A stretch of 64,000 nt of DNA from Undaria pinnatifida (taxonomy: Eukaryota > Sar > Phaeophyceae > Laminariales > Alariaceae), in the NCBI GenBank assembly GCA_012845835.1, contig JABAKD010000017.1, positions 8,083,600-8,147,599 on the forward strand, written 5' to 3'. The position numbers and the translations under genes were made by a program. The first letter of the stretch is position 1. The number at the start of each line of letters is the position of its first letter. Positions 1 through 13,000 of the stretch are shown here, in pieces. Under the pieces are notes generated by a model, which made no database searches, was not told where the DNA came from, and worked only from the letters and a program-made list of their open reading frames with translations.

Positions 1-580
1 GAATAAAAGTGATATTATGCTCGTTCCTGTTCGGAAGTCGATGGGTTAAGGGGAGTTTCGCCACGTGGGATTGTTAACAAAAGCTCAGAGTGGCGCTATC
101 GTGTCTTGAAGAGGTGTGCTCACCTCCATGAGCAAGTATCGAGGAGCATTGCCGTAGATCAGCCAGCACAACACGCAGGTATAAGGTACATCTAGCCGTA
201 GAGCGTGGTTCTTGCCGAGAGCTGACAGATCATGGCGCACCCGTCCTCTCACTGTCCTCTTCTTTCCCTGCCTGAGAGGAGCGCGTTTTAAACCTCACCC
301 ATCTTTCTTCTGGGCTCAAGTTCGCCACGTGACTAGCCTAACAGCAATATCCAAGCGCTTGTCTTTCATCTACAGTTTGTATATATGAGTCATCGCTCTA
401 TAGTGCGGTAGGGGTTTGCCCTTTTTGGAGCCAAGCTTTTTCTTGTTTCCTCTTTAGTCTAGTGCGGTTGAGCTCGTCAAGTGTGGAACTATCGGTTAGT
501 ATACTAATTTTAAGTCAATAGGAGCAGCGCATAGAAATGTGTTGGTCGGGTTACGCGAAATAATGTCTTCGAAGTCATGT
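1..580. other. 3' flank, nothing recognised
   Basis: No convincing coding region, RNA gene or known repeat seen on either strand in this edge stretch. Confidence 0.4.
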
Positions 581-590
581 GTCGGGTGAG

Positions 591-632
591 GATGATGATG
601 ATGTTGATGATGATGATGTTGGTGATGATGAC

Positions 633-665
<33 letters not shown>

Positions 666-697
666 GACGATGATGATGATGTTGATGATGATGATGT

Positions 698-731
<34 letters not shown>

Positions 732-737
732 GATGAC

Positions 738-781
<44 letters not shown>

Positions 782-829
782 CGACGATGATGATGGTGAT
801 GGTGATGATGACGATGATGATGATGATGG

Positions 830-863
<34 letters not shown>

Positions 864-901
864 AATGATGATGATGATGATGATGATGATGACGTTGATA
901 T
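591..901 (+). repeat. (GAT)n microsatellite
   Basis: About 310 bases of GATGAT with scattered GAC and GTT variants. All frames are open and give poly-Asp, poly-Met, poly-Ser or poly-Ile, which are artefacts of the repeat and not genes. Confidence 0.97.
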
Positions 902-1239
902 TGAGCTCTTCATGTTCGGAGCTCAGACACTTCTGCCGCAATCCTAGCGTGGGATTACTCATACAACGCCACTAGTCGGTCACACGTATCGCCCACATAC
1001 TGGTAGTATAGACTATAATGTTCCAGATACATCGCAAAACATGCTGGCAGAATATGCTGTGTTCCAGGGCGCAGCCGGTGGTACACGCTCTTACCGCACT
1101 CTCTCAGTCTTGAAGAAAGGAAAGCTCATGCGCTATTTTAGACCACATTGTATTTATACTCGAACAAAAAACGCGTGTGGGTATACCGTGCCCCATGTAC
1201 CATTCGGTGTGGTCTGCCCAAGGACTTCCCCGTTTTACC

Positions 1240-1790
1240 ATCCAACGAACAAACCGGACATACTCCGAGGAATAGTCCGTCGAAACAACACATGCATGCA
1301 CACCAAGGAATACTCCGAAAAACAATATACCAGGGAACCGAACCGTCAAAACAACACATAACGTGGTGTACTAACCGTCATTCCAACACACGCCATGGAA
1401 TATCTAGTCAGCACTGCAGCGGGCAACCGGCCCTACTCAACCAGCGCTATAGCGGAACCACTATATTGTACCAGGGGACAAACCGTCAAAAACAACACAT
1501 AACGTGGTGTACTAACCGTCATTCCAACACACGCTATGGAATTCTAGTCAGCACTGCAACGGGCAACCGGCACTACTCAACCAGCGCTATAGCGGAACCA
1601 CTATATTGTACCAGGGGACAAACCGTCAAAAACAACACATAACGTGGTGTACTAACCGTCATTCCAACACACGCTATGGAATATCTAGTCAGCACTGCAG
1701 CGGGCAACCGGCACTACTCAACCAGCGCTATAGCGGAACCACTATATTTTGTACCAGGGAACAAACCGTCAAAAACAACGCATTCCAGTG
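1240..1790 (+). repeat. 140-bp tandem repeat, about four units
   Basis: Units begin AACCGTCAAA at 1341, 1481, 1621 and 1764 and include GGGCAACCGG and CAGCGCTATAGCGGAACC. The first three spacings are 140, 140 and 143. Flanks at 1240-1340 and 1790-1840 contain decayed pieces of the same unit. Confidence 0.95.
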
Positions 1791-2224
1791 AATAGCCGTC
1801 AACAACACATACCACTGAATAAGTAACCTTCAAAACAAGTATTAACATAGAATATTCAAACTTACACTGACCAAACAGGCGGTTTACTTATAGGAAGCGA
1901 TACCAGAACGAATCATACTGGAAAATAGAAATGGGATAGCCAAGATACTGGGTGGATTATTCCGCCATTGTGGAACACCCCCCCCGTCAAAACGTCCGAA
2001 ATATCCCGCCCGCCCCCCCTCCCCCCATATCCCGTATAGTATGGATCTAAAACGTAAGGGTTTCAGTCGCCAATCTTACTGGCTACTGATGCTGTATAGC
2101 ACGACATTCAACGTGTACGGTGCTTAAGAGCTGATATAATACGCATCCTTTCGGTCGAAGCAATCATCCGATGTGGAAGAAAGCACGCACTAGGTGTGCG
2201 GAAGTCCGCCTCACAGGTGGTTCT

Positions 2225-2480
2225 TCGAACGATACAGCTCATCCATCATGCGACTCGCGGAACACCTCACGGCGCTTCGCGTTTGCCTGGTCGATGAAAA
2301 GCCGAGATGATCCGTCCCGGCATGGTAGGGATGCGAGGGTCAACGGTCTCAAGGCTACGGCTACACGTGGAATGAGTACCCCCTCCCCCCCGCGCCGCAT
2401 TGTCAATGGTCAAATGACTAAAGCAAGCAGCGAAGGAGCCCCCCCCCCCCCCGGCGCGCCCCACGCCCCTCTCAGCCCCT
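2225..2480 (+). repeat. Interspersed repeat A, copy 1
   Basis: Contains GCGACTCGCGGAACACCTCA, GTCCCGGCATGGTAGGGATG and a tail GTCAATGGTCAAATGACTAA ending in poly-C. The same module occurs near 13.58, 24.0, 31.4 and 37.3 kb, each time ending beside a long poly-C or poly-G run. No protein or tRNA-type promoter seen. Confidence 0.85.
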
Positions 2481-2879
2481 TCCTCTGTCTAAACAACGAC
2501 TGGTCCGTCTATGCTGCCAGAACGCTCGCATACCACGTACACGTTAGTTTTTGTTATGTTCGATATGGGTGTAGACAGCATTAAAGAAATGCACGGTGAC
2601 CATTAGTACTAATATGGGTCATATTACCGTAGGATCTAGAGCCGGACGGCGTAGTGGGTAGGACCTTGAGGTTGTGCAGCTGTCTTCTATAAAGATGCGT
2701 ACGTTATTCTGTGGTGTCCGGCTCCGCATCTCTAGGAAGCAGCTCACATGTGTCCACCGTGGTCCACGCCAATGCTCTTGGACGTGAATATCAGGTTGCA
2801 TTGGCAGCAGGAAATGCCGTAGCTCCCTCTACTTGTCTGGTTTATGTTACCTACCTTCTACGCCACCCAGGCACTACGC

Positions 2880-3235
2880 TTTTGAATGAGCGGAATAGCC
2901 CACCCCCCCCCCCCCGCGCCACCCATGCACCCACCCACCGACCAAGCGGCCCTCTCAACCCTCAATCCACCTATCATACCCACCCGCCCCCACCCCCTGA
3001 CTCCCCCCCCCCCACCCATAACTCCACAAACCAATCAACTCTCTCAGACATCAACCCACTGACTCACCCGCACACCCATACTCACAGGCACCCACCTCTC
3101 CGACCCACCCACCCAACCCAACCACCTCCCCGACCCATCCCCCCACCCCCCACCTCCCCGACCCCACCCTGCCTTACCATCCTCCAAATCCCGCCACACC
3201 CCAACTAACGCTACCCCACCCCCTCACAAACGCAA
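2880..3235 (+). repeat. C-rich low-complexity tract
   Basis: Long stretch of CCCACC, CCCCAC and similar with few G. The open plus-strand frame gives a Pro/Thr-rich peptide from base composition alone. Confidence 0.85.
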
Positions 3236-3289
3236 AGGTACGTTTTCTCATCTCGGAGAGGTAAGAGTGTTGCTGTTATTGAATACGCT

Positions 3290-3605
3290 CATCAATCGAA
3301 TATTGAGTATCGCGTATCGAGCATCGAGAAAAAATGCCGAACAGCGGATAATATAAATACCCAATGTTTATTATCATATTGAATATCGCAAGAACGTCGA
3401 TTATCGATCATCACATCGTATGCCGAATATATATATCGAACACCGATCACCCGAGATATCGATTATTCGACGGGCATCAAATATCGCTTATGGTCGAATA
3501 TCGAATGTCGAGTGCATGTCGAACATCGATTATCGATTTGTCGAAAATAATGCGAACATCGCTTTTCCAATGTCGAAAATCGAACGACTATATATATCAC
3601 CTGAA
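3290..3605. repeat. ATCGA/TATCGA degenerate short satellite
   Basis: Densely packed variants of ATCGA, TCGAATATCG and ATGTCGAA with no fixed period. Because TCGA and ATCGAT are palindromic it reads similarly on both strands. No coding signal. Confidence 0.8.
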
Positions 3606-3841
3606 ATATCACGCCCTCCCATTCACCCACCAGATCGCTCGGATTTCACCACCACTACCTTCAAAAAAAAAAAAAAAAAAAAAACGGATGTCCCCTGGCA
3701 GGTCGTATCATACGACCATACGACACGCAGGCAATTCAATGCACCAAAAAATATGTGTGCGCGGTACAAACAAACCCACGCAGCTTGCAAATAGGAGTTT
3801 CGAATAAAAAAAAAATGTCCACCTCCAAGCTGACGTGTCTT

Positions 3842-3847
3842 TTTATT
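3842..3847 (-). promoter_or_regulatory. Candidate polyadenylation signal AATAAA
   Basis: Minus-strand AATAAA begins 48 bases after the GT2 stop codon, within an AT-rich stretch of alternating TA. Its position is right for 3'-end processing of this gene, but whether this lineage uses AATAAA was not tested. Confidence 0.55.
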
Positions 3848-3894
3848 TAAATATATATATATATGTATGTATATCTAAAAAAACAATTTCTAGA

Positions 3895-4087
3895 CTAGAG
3901 GAAGGTGGCGAGCACGCTGGTCAGGGCGATGAAGACGAGGATGTAGCAGAACTTCTGGTGGTACGCCGAGGGGAGCGAGATCCATCCCGGCCACCAAAGC
4001 TTCACCATCGGCCACATGGAGTACATCACCACCAAGCACGCGCCGAACGAGGCCAGGAAGATCCACATGCCATCCTGGTCGAACTCC
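3895..4087 (-). CDS. GT2 gene exon 26 (aa 1412-1475), C-terminus and stop
   Basis: Acceptor CGCCGCGCAG/GGA, phase 2 in, ends at TAG 3897-3895. Encodes EFDQDGMWIFLASFGACLVV, then MYSMWPMVKLWWPGW, then a final helix at 1458-1475 (FCYILVFIALTSVLATFL) running to the very end, so there is essentially no cytosolic tail. A decayed copy of the acceptor and exon start lies at 4167-4265. Confidence 0.92.
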
Positions 4088-7000
4088 CTGCGCGGCGTTA
4101 TCATTCATTATTAGCACCGTCAGCAAAATTTAAATCGAGAAATGAATAATTGACAGGGAGGCCCCTCACATGCCGTCCCGGCTGAACACTTTTTGCGCGC
4201 CGTTATTAACTATTATCAGTGCTGCACCAAAAAAATTAAAATTGAATCGAGAAAATAATTAATTGATGAATAAGCACTCCGTTTTCAACATTTTCGGTAC
4301 GTAGTCGACTAACTACTACTATGTCCTTCCCAAAATGCCAAAAACACTTGTTTTCTCAAACCAACGCTTCATGACTGCTCGACACGAGGAAGGATGCAAT
4401 CAAGAAACATACCTTGATACTCAGTATGTGTTCTTGTTTGCAAAATACGATCGAACGATGACGTCGGGGTTACGGCCAAAGGATTACGTCCCCGCCCCCC
4501 GCCGTCTACCCAGGAAACCCCTGTATCCCACAAATAACTTACAAGTACTACACCCACTAATGGCGGTGTTTTGCCCTCGTCCCCCCACGCCCTCGCCCCT
4601 CGTCTACCTGGAAACCCCCTGTCCAAAATTACATGGAAATGTTCAACCATCCATTCACAATAGCACATACAAATAGGAAACCCTTTTTCCAACAAGCACC
4701 TTACAGGTAGGAAACCCTTTTTCCAACAAATGCGACTTACAGGTAGTACATCCAGTAGATGGTGGTGTTGATAGCGCTGACCATCAGCATGCAGAACAGG
4801 AAACCTAGGGGCCACACGGGGCACACCAGGTTCCACGCGTTGTCAGGGTTTGCGCAGGTGATGCGGTTCCAGATGCCTAACATGAACGCCCAGATCTAAA
4901 CGGCGAAGAATTGCGAGAAAGTACAGATCACCAAGGGGAAGGGAGGGGGGGGGCGTACTTAGTTTGTGCATGGAAGTAGTCATATGGCCATAGAGTAGGG
5001 GGGGGGGGGGGGGGGTACTCATTTATTGCTTGCCTTAGTCATTTGACCATAGCATTGACCACGCATTCCTTTCGAGACGGAGCACCGTTCCTACTCCCAA
5101 TAGAGACACCTCCGACATTTGGATGCTCGTTACGCCTCTTCCATATTTCTGTTTGGTTATTCTATCCCCGTCCTGTTTCGCCGTCTGCGGCCACCATCTA
5201 TCTCCTGGGATAGCGACCGTTTCTCGCTACTCTCTAGTCTACCATGTACTCTTCCATGTCACATACATCTAATTTTCTCATCTCCCTCTACCGCATCCCG
5301 TTCCTGCTTGTATATTTCACGTTCTCCTACGATGTGAGTCCTGCTCTCTATTGTTGTGCCACACGGGCACATATTTGTAGCCACGCCCTCCTCCTCCCAA
5401 CTACTGGTATATCTCTTTCTTCTTTCTGGTAGGTCTAGGTCCGCTACTCAAAGTCCCAGTTTCAGCTTTTTCGCGTTGTCTATTAGGCCGTGCAGATACG
5501 TTTTGATTCAAATATCTTTCCTCAACCCCCCGTATATCTCCAAGTGTTTCTCCTCTCTTTCACCTTTTTTATTAGCGCTAGCCTTTCCCTTGCTTCTATT
5601 GTTTATTTTACTCATGCCTTGTACCCGCCAAACTTCTCTATAGACAGTAGTACCTCTTCTTGGTCTCCCCCCATATCCTTCCATATTTGCTCAACTACGT
5701 TATCCCACCTTGTTCCAGCTCGCCCTTTTGTTATTTTCTCCCATGTAGCCCTGTCAACTATGGCTGGCAACCTCTTTTCTGGTGTATACTTTAGTTTATA
5801 TTGCCATTTCAATTTCCTCGCCTCTCTACGTATTTGTTTCAAGTGGGTGCATTGCTAAGTTCTGCTCTTACTACTGTATTACTCGTGTCGTACTTGAGCA
5901 TCCTAGTATGTTTTTAGCTGCAGTCATCTGCGCTGTTTCCAGTTGTTTTTGGAGTTTCGCGCTCCGTTTCCATACTTCTCCTGCATACTCTAGCTTTGAT
6001 GCAATCGCATTCATCAGAATACATACTTTAATCGTAGCGTCAAGGTGCGGATCTGTTAGTATCGCTTCCATCTTGCCTGCTTGTGACTTACCCTTTCATA
6101 TTACTTTCACTATGTATGTGTGCATCCCGACAGCAAAGCATCCCAAGAGCAAAGCATCCCAAGAGCAATACTTTGACATCTCTACGCCAAGGTACGAATA
6201 CTGATCTACGATCGGTAGTCCATCTTCTTCCCACTTCCATTTGACATTTACCGGATTCACCTTCTATTTTCGTTGCATACAACTACTACGCACTTTTTCA
6301 CGTTCGCTGTTACTCTCCATTTCGTAGTGTAATCTAGGCTTTTCTCTATCCGTTTCTGCAATCCTTCAGGTGTTTCTGATATCCCCACGAAATCATCCGC
6401 AAACATCAACCCCGACACCGTATCTTCCTCCATCGTGACTCCTTGCTTTGCTGCTTCGACTGCTACTAATGATGTCATTAATATATACCTTGCATAGATT
6501 GGGTTAGAGCGTACATCTCTGTGCAACTCCTTGTACAACATCAACATATTTGGATATTCCCCCGTCCAGCATCACAGCACTTCTCGCACATTCCGTCATA
6601 TTTTTCATGATTCTCCACGTATATCCTCTGATCCCAACTTCCCACATCTTTTTCACCAACCCATCTCTCCATACTGTGTCATAGGCCTTCCGTACATCTA
6701 GGAAGAAACAGTACGTCGATAGCCCGGCGTCTTTTCTACCTTAGATTATCTTACCCAATCAATGTGTGTACACGGTCTGTGCAACTACGGTTTGGCCTAA
6801 ATCCTGGTTGCCCTTCGCTCATTTCTTGTCCTTCTCCAACATTGTTCCCTTTCTATCGCTTAAAATCTTACATCATGTTTAGCCTAGGGTGCTAAAGGGG
6901 TCAATAGCGTTATCCCTCGGCAGTTCCCCGGGTTCGCCTTTTCTCTTTTCATAACAAAAGTTTACTGCCACTCCTTCTCTCCACCTCTTGGGGGGCGCGT

Positions 7001-10000
7001 GCTCGTTTATTCCATATCCAATTATACAACATAACCGTCATGGTAATAAGCATACCTTCTCCCCCATACTCCATAAATCTATGAACTATTTCATCTGCCC
7101 CTGTTGCCTTTTTTCTTAAGCTTTAGCTACGCATTTGTTTACTTTTTCTGTTGTGAAGTATCTCTGTACGTAACCAGTCTGAACCACGTTCTTCTTTTTT
7201 TTCTGACGCACCTACGTTCGCCTCTGCCCACGCGTTTATTTCCGTCTCGAATGGCCAGGGGGGGGGGGGGGGGTTCTTTGGAACTGGGGCAGTCAAGCAC
7301 CAGATTCAATTGGTTGTGCTGGCCACCCCTCGAAGCCATCACTAAGAGGGCCATTCCTAAGGAACGCGAAAAAAATCACGAATCCTGACATTCCTGTCAG
7401 GATTCCTGAGACATTTTGAAATATTCTGAAATATGGCACGTTTTTTTCAAAAAAGAAAATCGCTTAGTTTTTGTCAGGAATGCTGACATCAATTTCTACG
7501 TACGGAAAAAATATTATTCAAAACGATTCAAAGGTCCGGATTCCTGTCAAATATCGCGATTCGCGAAAACCGTCACGTTCCTTTCTTGGTCACGATTCTG
7601 ATTACATTTCTGGTGTTCGTTAAGACCGGCCTTAACAAGCTGCTTGTTCCTAGCACTGACCCACGTCGTTCCATACGGAGCCTTTGCGGTGCAATGATGA
7701 AAACAAAAACAAGAAAGCTGCGAACCAACAATCAGCATCAGCAAGAAACATAAACGACAAACAAGATCAAGAACAAACACCAACCACCAGCAGCAAACGC
7801 ACATGCTACTAATAGTTTGGTGGAGGGGCACCATTTCTTTGTCTGAGGCTCCGCTTCTGATTTGATGCGCTCTATACCTTCACCCACCCAAAAGCATGTT
7901 TTGAGCATAAACTACCACTACTCGCAACAAAAGCCAGATTTTATTGGTTCGGTTCCCGACCTCAACTAATCTTCTCCTGTGAGTAAACTTAAGAGAGCAA
8001 AACCCGACGAACCAAACCCGTTGCCTAAGCATGCAAAATAATCAGCTAAAAATCATCATGAAAAACAAGAACGACGCTCCAACGAGTTCGGGCTAAGGAC
8101 TCCCGCCCTTCCGAAAATGTTTTGGATCCCAATCGCCGATAGGGACGGCCCGCGCTGGCGCTACCACGGGAACTGCAGCATACGCCATAGCTTGCGCTGG
8201 TTTGCGAATACAATTGAGTTACATTGGCTGACACACGCGACATGACATGTATGGAAACACGTGGGAAGTTTGGTGGGGTTAAGCTTTATTTTTCCCCATC
8301 CGCCGGAGTATATTCGTAGATATGTAAAATCACTTCACATAATAACCGTAGCACACGTCAGCCACCAACATGCGGTAGAGGTGACCGCTCGCCATTTTTT
8401 TTTGTTGTGGGGCTCTTGAATGAGGAGTTCATTAAAAAAAAAAGAAGAGACAAAAAATTAAGAAAAATTTGAAACATGCAAAAAACCCGAGATGGCCAAA
8501 CCCGCTGCCTAGGTATACATAACATATACATTTTGCAGCACAAGAATGACATTATTCCGGCCATTTTGGGTTGAGTCACTCACATTTTCGCTTTCGCCAA
8601 AAAACGGTATATACCTCTATCGCAGCATGCGCCCAACACCATTAATAGCACCAACACTAACAGCAATATGAAGCGAAAACAACAGCCGCAAAGACCACAA
8701 CCAACATAACCACCACAAAAAAAAGAGAACCATACGTAACCACCTCTCGCAACAGCAACAACAACAGCAACAACACCATCACCACCACCAATCACCACCT
8801 CCCCCGCTCCCCTCACCTGAACGTAACACGTGGAGAGCCAGAACTGCTCGTCGGTGAGCACCCTGTTGGGATTGACGTTCTTCCAGCCCACGGCAAGGAT
8901 GGTGGGAATGGTGGCCGTGATGATGTAAGGGAAGAAGAAGTAGATGAACTCAAGCTCCACGGTGTTGAACGGAGTTTCCTGGATGATGCTGAACATGATG
9001 GGCCTGAGGTTTTACGCGAAACGATGACGACAGTTATTTTTTTCGCACGTTGGATTAATAGGAGGCGAAATAATAAGCAGCAAAAACAACATATTTTTAC
9101 ATAAGCCATGGATAGGTGATAAATTAGAAAACTTGAGGACGGGGGAAGAGACGCAGGGGGGGGTGCGATCTGCGTTCTCCATGATGTGAAATAATTATAA
9201 GGCTTCAGTTGGGAGTCCCGGGCGTAATGGCTAAGATGGTGAGAAGGGTGCCGGCGATGCTGTAGGGGAAGAGGTAGATGAACTCGAGATCCACAGTGTG
9301 TGTTCTTCGCATTTAATTGATATTCCCACCCGTCTATTATACACCCATCACAACCAGTGTCCGTGCCGATGCCTTCTCCTATGTAGAGAGACGAGCTCTG
9401 TGGTCACAAACTACGAGACAGAGATACGCATTGCAAAGACAGCAGGGTGCTTTGGCCATGCAATGCCAACCGCAATGAACGCGCGGGCAAAAAAAGAAGA
9501 TGCAAGCCAGCACTCCATACTAATTGCAACAAAAAGGAAATAAAGGGAAAAAAACAAACAACAATGCAAGTCTAATGTGCTGAACGGCGTTTCCCGGACG
9601 AAGCTGACTGAACATGATGGGGCAGGCCTACGTAGATATAGCAGGCGAAGGGTTTATGCGCAAACAAAAACCGGTACCAATAAAAAAAGTTCCGCAGGAT
9701 TTGTTCGCTTCTTGGTGTGATTTGACACATGCTACTAATGGTACTATTAAAAACTGTATGATTGACGGAGGCGCAACAATTATTTTTTGAGGCTCCTAAC
9801 CTATTGAGGGGGGGTCCATAATATAATGCCTTCGGCTGAGGCCCCTAACCAACTGAGGGGATGTCTATACTATTTTGCGTTCTGCTGAGGCACCCAACCT
9901 AATGAGGGGAGGTCTAAAATATTTTGCCTTCTGCTGAGGCACCTAACCTATTGAGCGGAGGTCTATATTATTGTTCATTCTGCTGAGGCACCTAACCTAC

Positions 10001-13000
10001 TGAGGGGATGTCTATACTATTTTGCCTTCTGCTGAGGCACCTAACCTATTGAGGGGAGGTCCATAATATTTTGACTTCTGCTGAGGCACCTAACCTATTG
10101 AGGGGAGCTCTATATTATTCCTTCTGCTGAGGCTCCCAACCAAGTGAGGGGAGTTCTATTTCATGCCTTTTGCTGAGGCTCCTAACCTATTGAGGGGAGG
10201 TTTACGTTTTGCCTTCCGAGTTCAAAACTGATTTTGATGCGTGCTGCGATAGAAGTATACTAGCACTTTTAGCTGAAATGGTTTCTGAATGACGGGGCTC
10301 CTTAACCCTCCTCAACCAAAAGTTGTCGGATTTTCATTCTCCCTTTTTTGAGCATGTCTCGTCTTATACCTATTGGCCATGGGGTTGTTGCAGCAGAGAT
10401 ACATTTTAATCTCCTCCACATCCTCAATTAGGGAGCCCTCTACCGTGTACTAGTAGTAACAGATGCTTAATTTGCCCTGTAGGAAAAAAATGAAAACAGG
10501 TCAACCCAAAATGAGCAAATGCCATGGCGTTATTAGGTCTACACAACACAGAAAGTTTGGTAAAAAAAGGCCCAGAACGGGAGGTGTGAACTGGCAAATG
10601 GGAAGGCTGCATGTCTGGCTGGGATGGTTTCGTTTTAGGGTAAACAACAAGTGCCAAAACTCGACACATCAGCGTGGGCGTACATGCTAAAGAAACAACT
10701 CGGGACTCGATCAAAAGACGACGTCGGAACGGCAAGATACCGAAAAAAAAATTATCAATGAGGTAAACCATTTGTTTGAGACGCCCAGGCTACGGTTGGG
10801 GGGTCACTCACACCAGTAAACCCCCGTTCCTTTGCGATCTTAACGCCTTTGCCACTGAAAACGTGTTTTGGGGACAAATTTACTTCGAGTTAGTATAGGG
10901 AGGGATTTCGGGGCTCTAAAGGTGCTTTTGTGAATTTGCCATTTCAATCCGCAATGGAACGGTGAAACTACACGACGCCAAAATAACCGCCTATTTAATA
11001 GAAGATTTTTTTTGGTCCGTGATGTACGGAGTCACTCGTGCGAGTGGTGGAAACCCGGAAGTGGAACAGAGGGTTATATCATAACATCATCATAACATCA
11101 TCATAACATCATCATAACACCGTCGTAACATCCCCCTTACTAATACCATACTCTTGGTCTAACGTACTGTACCCTTTATCTTAGCATCGTCGTAACATCC
11201 CCCGTACTAATACCGTACCCTATATCATAGCACCGTCGTAACATCCCCCCTACTAATACCGTACTCTTGGTCTAACATACTGTGCCCTATATCTTAGCAT
11301 CGTCGTAACATCCCCCGTACTAATACCGTACCCTTGGTCTAACATACTGTGCCCTATATCTTAGCATCGTCGTAACATCCCCCGTACTAATACCGTACCC
11401 TACATCATAGCATCGTCGCAACATCCCTCGTACTAATACCGTATCCTTGGTCTAACATACTGTACCCTATATCATAGCACCGTCGTAACATCCCCCCTAC
11501 TAATACCGTACCCTTGGTCTAACATACTGTACTGCAAATCATAGCACCTTCGTAACATCCCCCCTACTAATACCGTACCCTTGGTCTAACATACTGTACC
11601 GCATACCATAGCAACATCGTAACATCCCCTCCACTAATACCGTACCCTTCGTCTTGAGAGATGAACCGGTGTCAGGGGAGAGGCAATCATTGCCACGATT
11701 TTGGGTTAAGGGAACTCGTCATCCAGGGCAAAAAACGCTCAAAAAAAGTTCTACTTCTCTATCGCGTCAGACATTCATTTGCTCCACATGTTATTATTAA
11801 TAGCATTGCCATCTTCGACAATATTGCGCACACTACTGCTGCACTAGATGCCGTTCCGATATAAATGGAATAATATATCGATGAAGCATTGGTATCTCTC
11901 TCCTGTGACCCTCTGCCAACCATTTCCCCGGTTATTTCCTCCACATCTTTTCACTTCAGGTACGACGCGTGCTACGATAGAAGTGTACCTGGTACCTTTT
12001 TTTGGCCTGAATGGTTTCTGAATGACCGGGCTCCTTAACCCCAAATCGTCGGAAATAGGTAATTTTTTTTGCAGATTTTTCGTCGTGTACCTAGGCCGTG
12101 GAATTTTTCGATTTTTTCATCCGGTCATCTCAGCAGTTTTATTTTTTTTCTCCATATATGTTTTTGGGAGAGATATTAACCTCCCAAATTGAGTAACCTC
12201 AGAAAAAAAAGTGGTGCACCTCTATCGTGTAACACGCATCGTACTTATTACCGATATAGTCTTGTATCCTTATCCTCATCTTGCTCGATGTTCCTTCTTA
12301 TCCTTTGTGTCCTCGATCCTAGGGGGCATGTTGCGGCACATACGGGTTCACGCCTGGCGTTCTGAGCCTCGTTCCTCGTATCGGGAGCGGCGGGTTTCAC
12401 TCCGATGAACCATCCCACGATCTCCGATGAACGATCCCATTGTCTCCGATAAACGATCCTATGGTTTCTGATAAACGTCCAATGGTCTCCGATAAACGAT
12501 CCCAGGGTCTCCGATAAACAATCCCAGGGTCTCCGATAAACAATCCCATGGTCTCCGATAAACGATCCCATGGTCTCCGATAAACGATCCAATGGTCTCC
12601 GATAACCGATCTAATGGTCTCTGATAAACGATCCCATCATGGTCTCCGATAACCGATCCCATGGTCTCTAATAACCGACCCCATGGTCTCCGATAACCGA
12701 TCCCGTGGCCTCCGATAACCGATCCCATGGTCTCCTATGAACGATCCCATGGTGTCCGATAAACCACCCCATGGTCTCCGATAATCGATCTTATGCTCTC
12801 CGATAATCGATCTCATGGTCTCCGATAAACGATCCCATGGCCTCCGAAACAGCACGCCGTCCTCAGCTCAGCGAGTTCCCGTCAAGTCAGATATCTCTTT
12901 AGCCATACAGAAGGAGGAAAAGCCAATGCATTCCCAACGACAACGACAACTGCAACAATAAAAGAGGAGACCTACTGTATGCACAAAATTGGAGACGTAC

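Noticed and set aside
577-975. Poly-Asp, poly-Met, poly-Ser and poly-Ile proteins over the GAT repeat
   Set aside because: All frames of a trinucleotide repeat are open; no start context, splice sites or flanking protein sequence.
2711-3208. Pro/Thr-rich protein on the plus strand
   Set aside because: Produced by a C-rich low-complexity tract with no recognisable domain.
5110-7135. Retrovirus-like or viral polymerase insertion
   Set aside because: The order and type of motifs fit a non-LTR retrotransposon; no protease, integrase or LTRs seen.
9788-12850. CRISPR array
   Set aside because: The three arrays have no unique equal-length spacers, the genome is eukaryotic, and no cas-like gene is present.
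12248-12855. Arg/Ile-rich repeat protein on the minus strand
   Set aside because: The 22-bp period forces cycling frames; it is a non-coding minisatellite.
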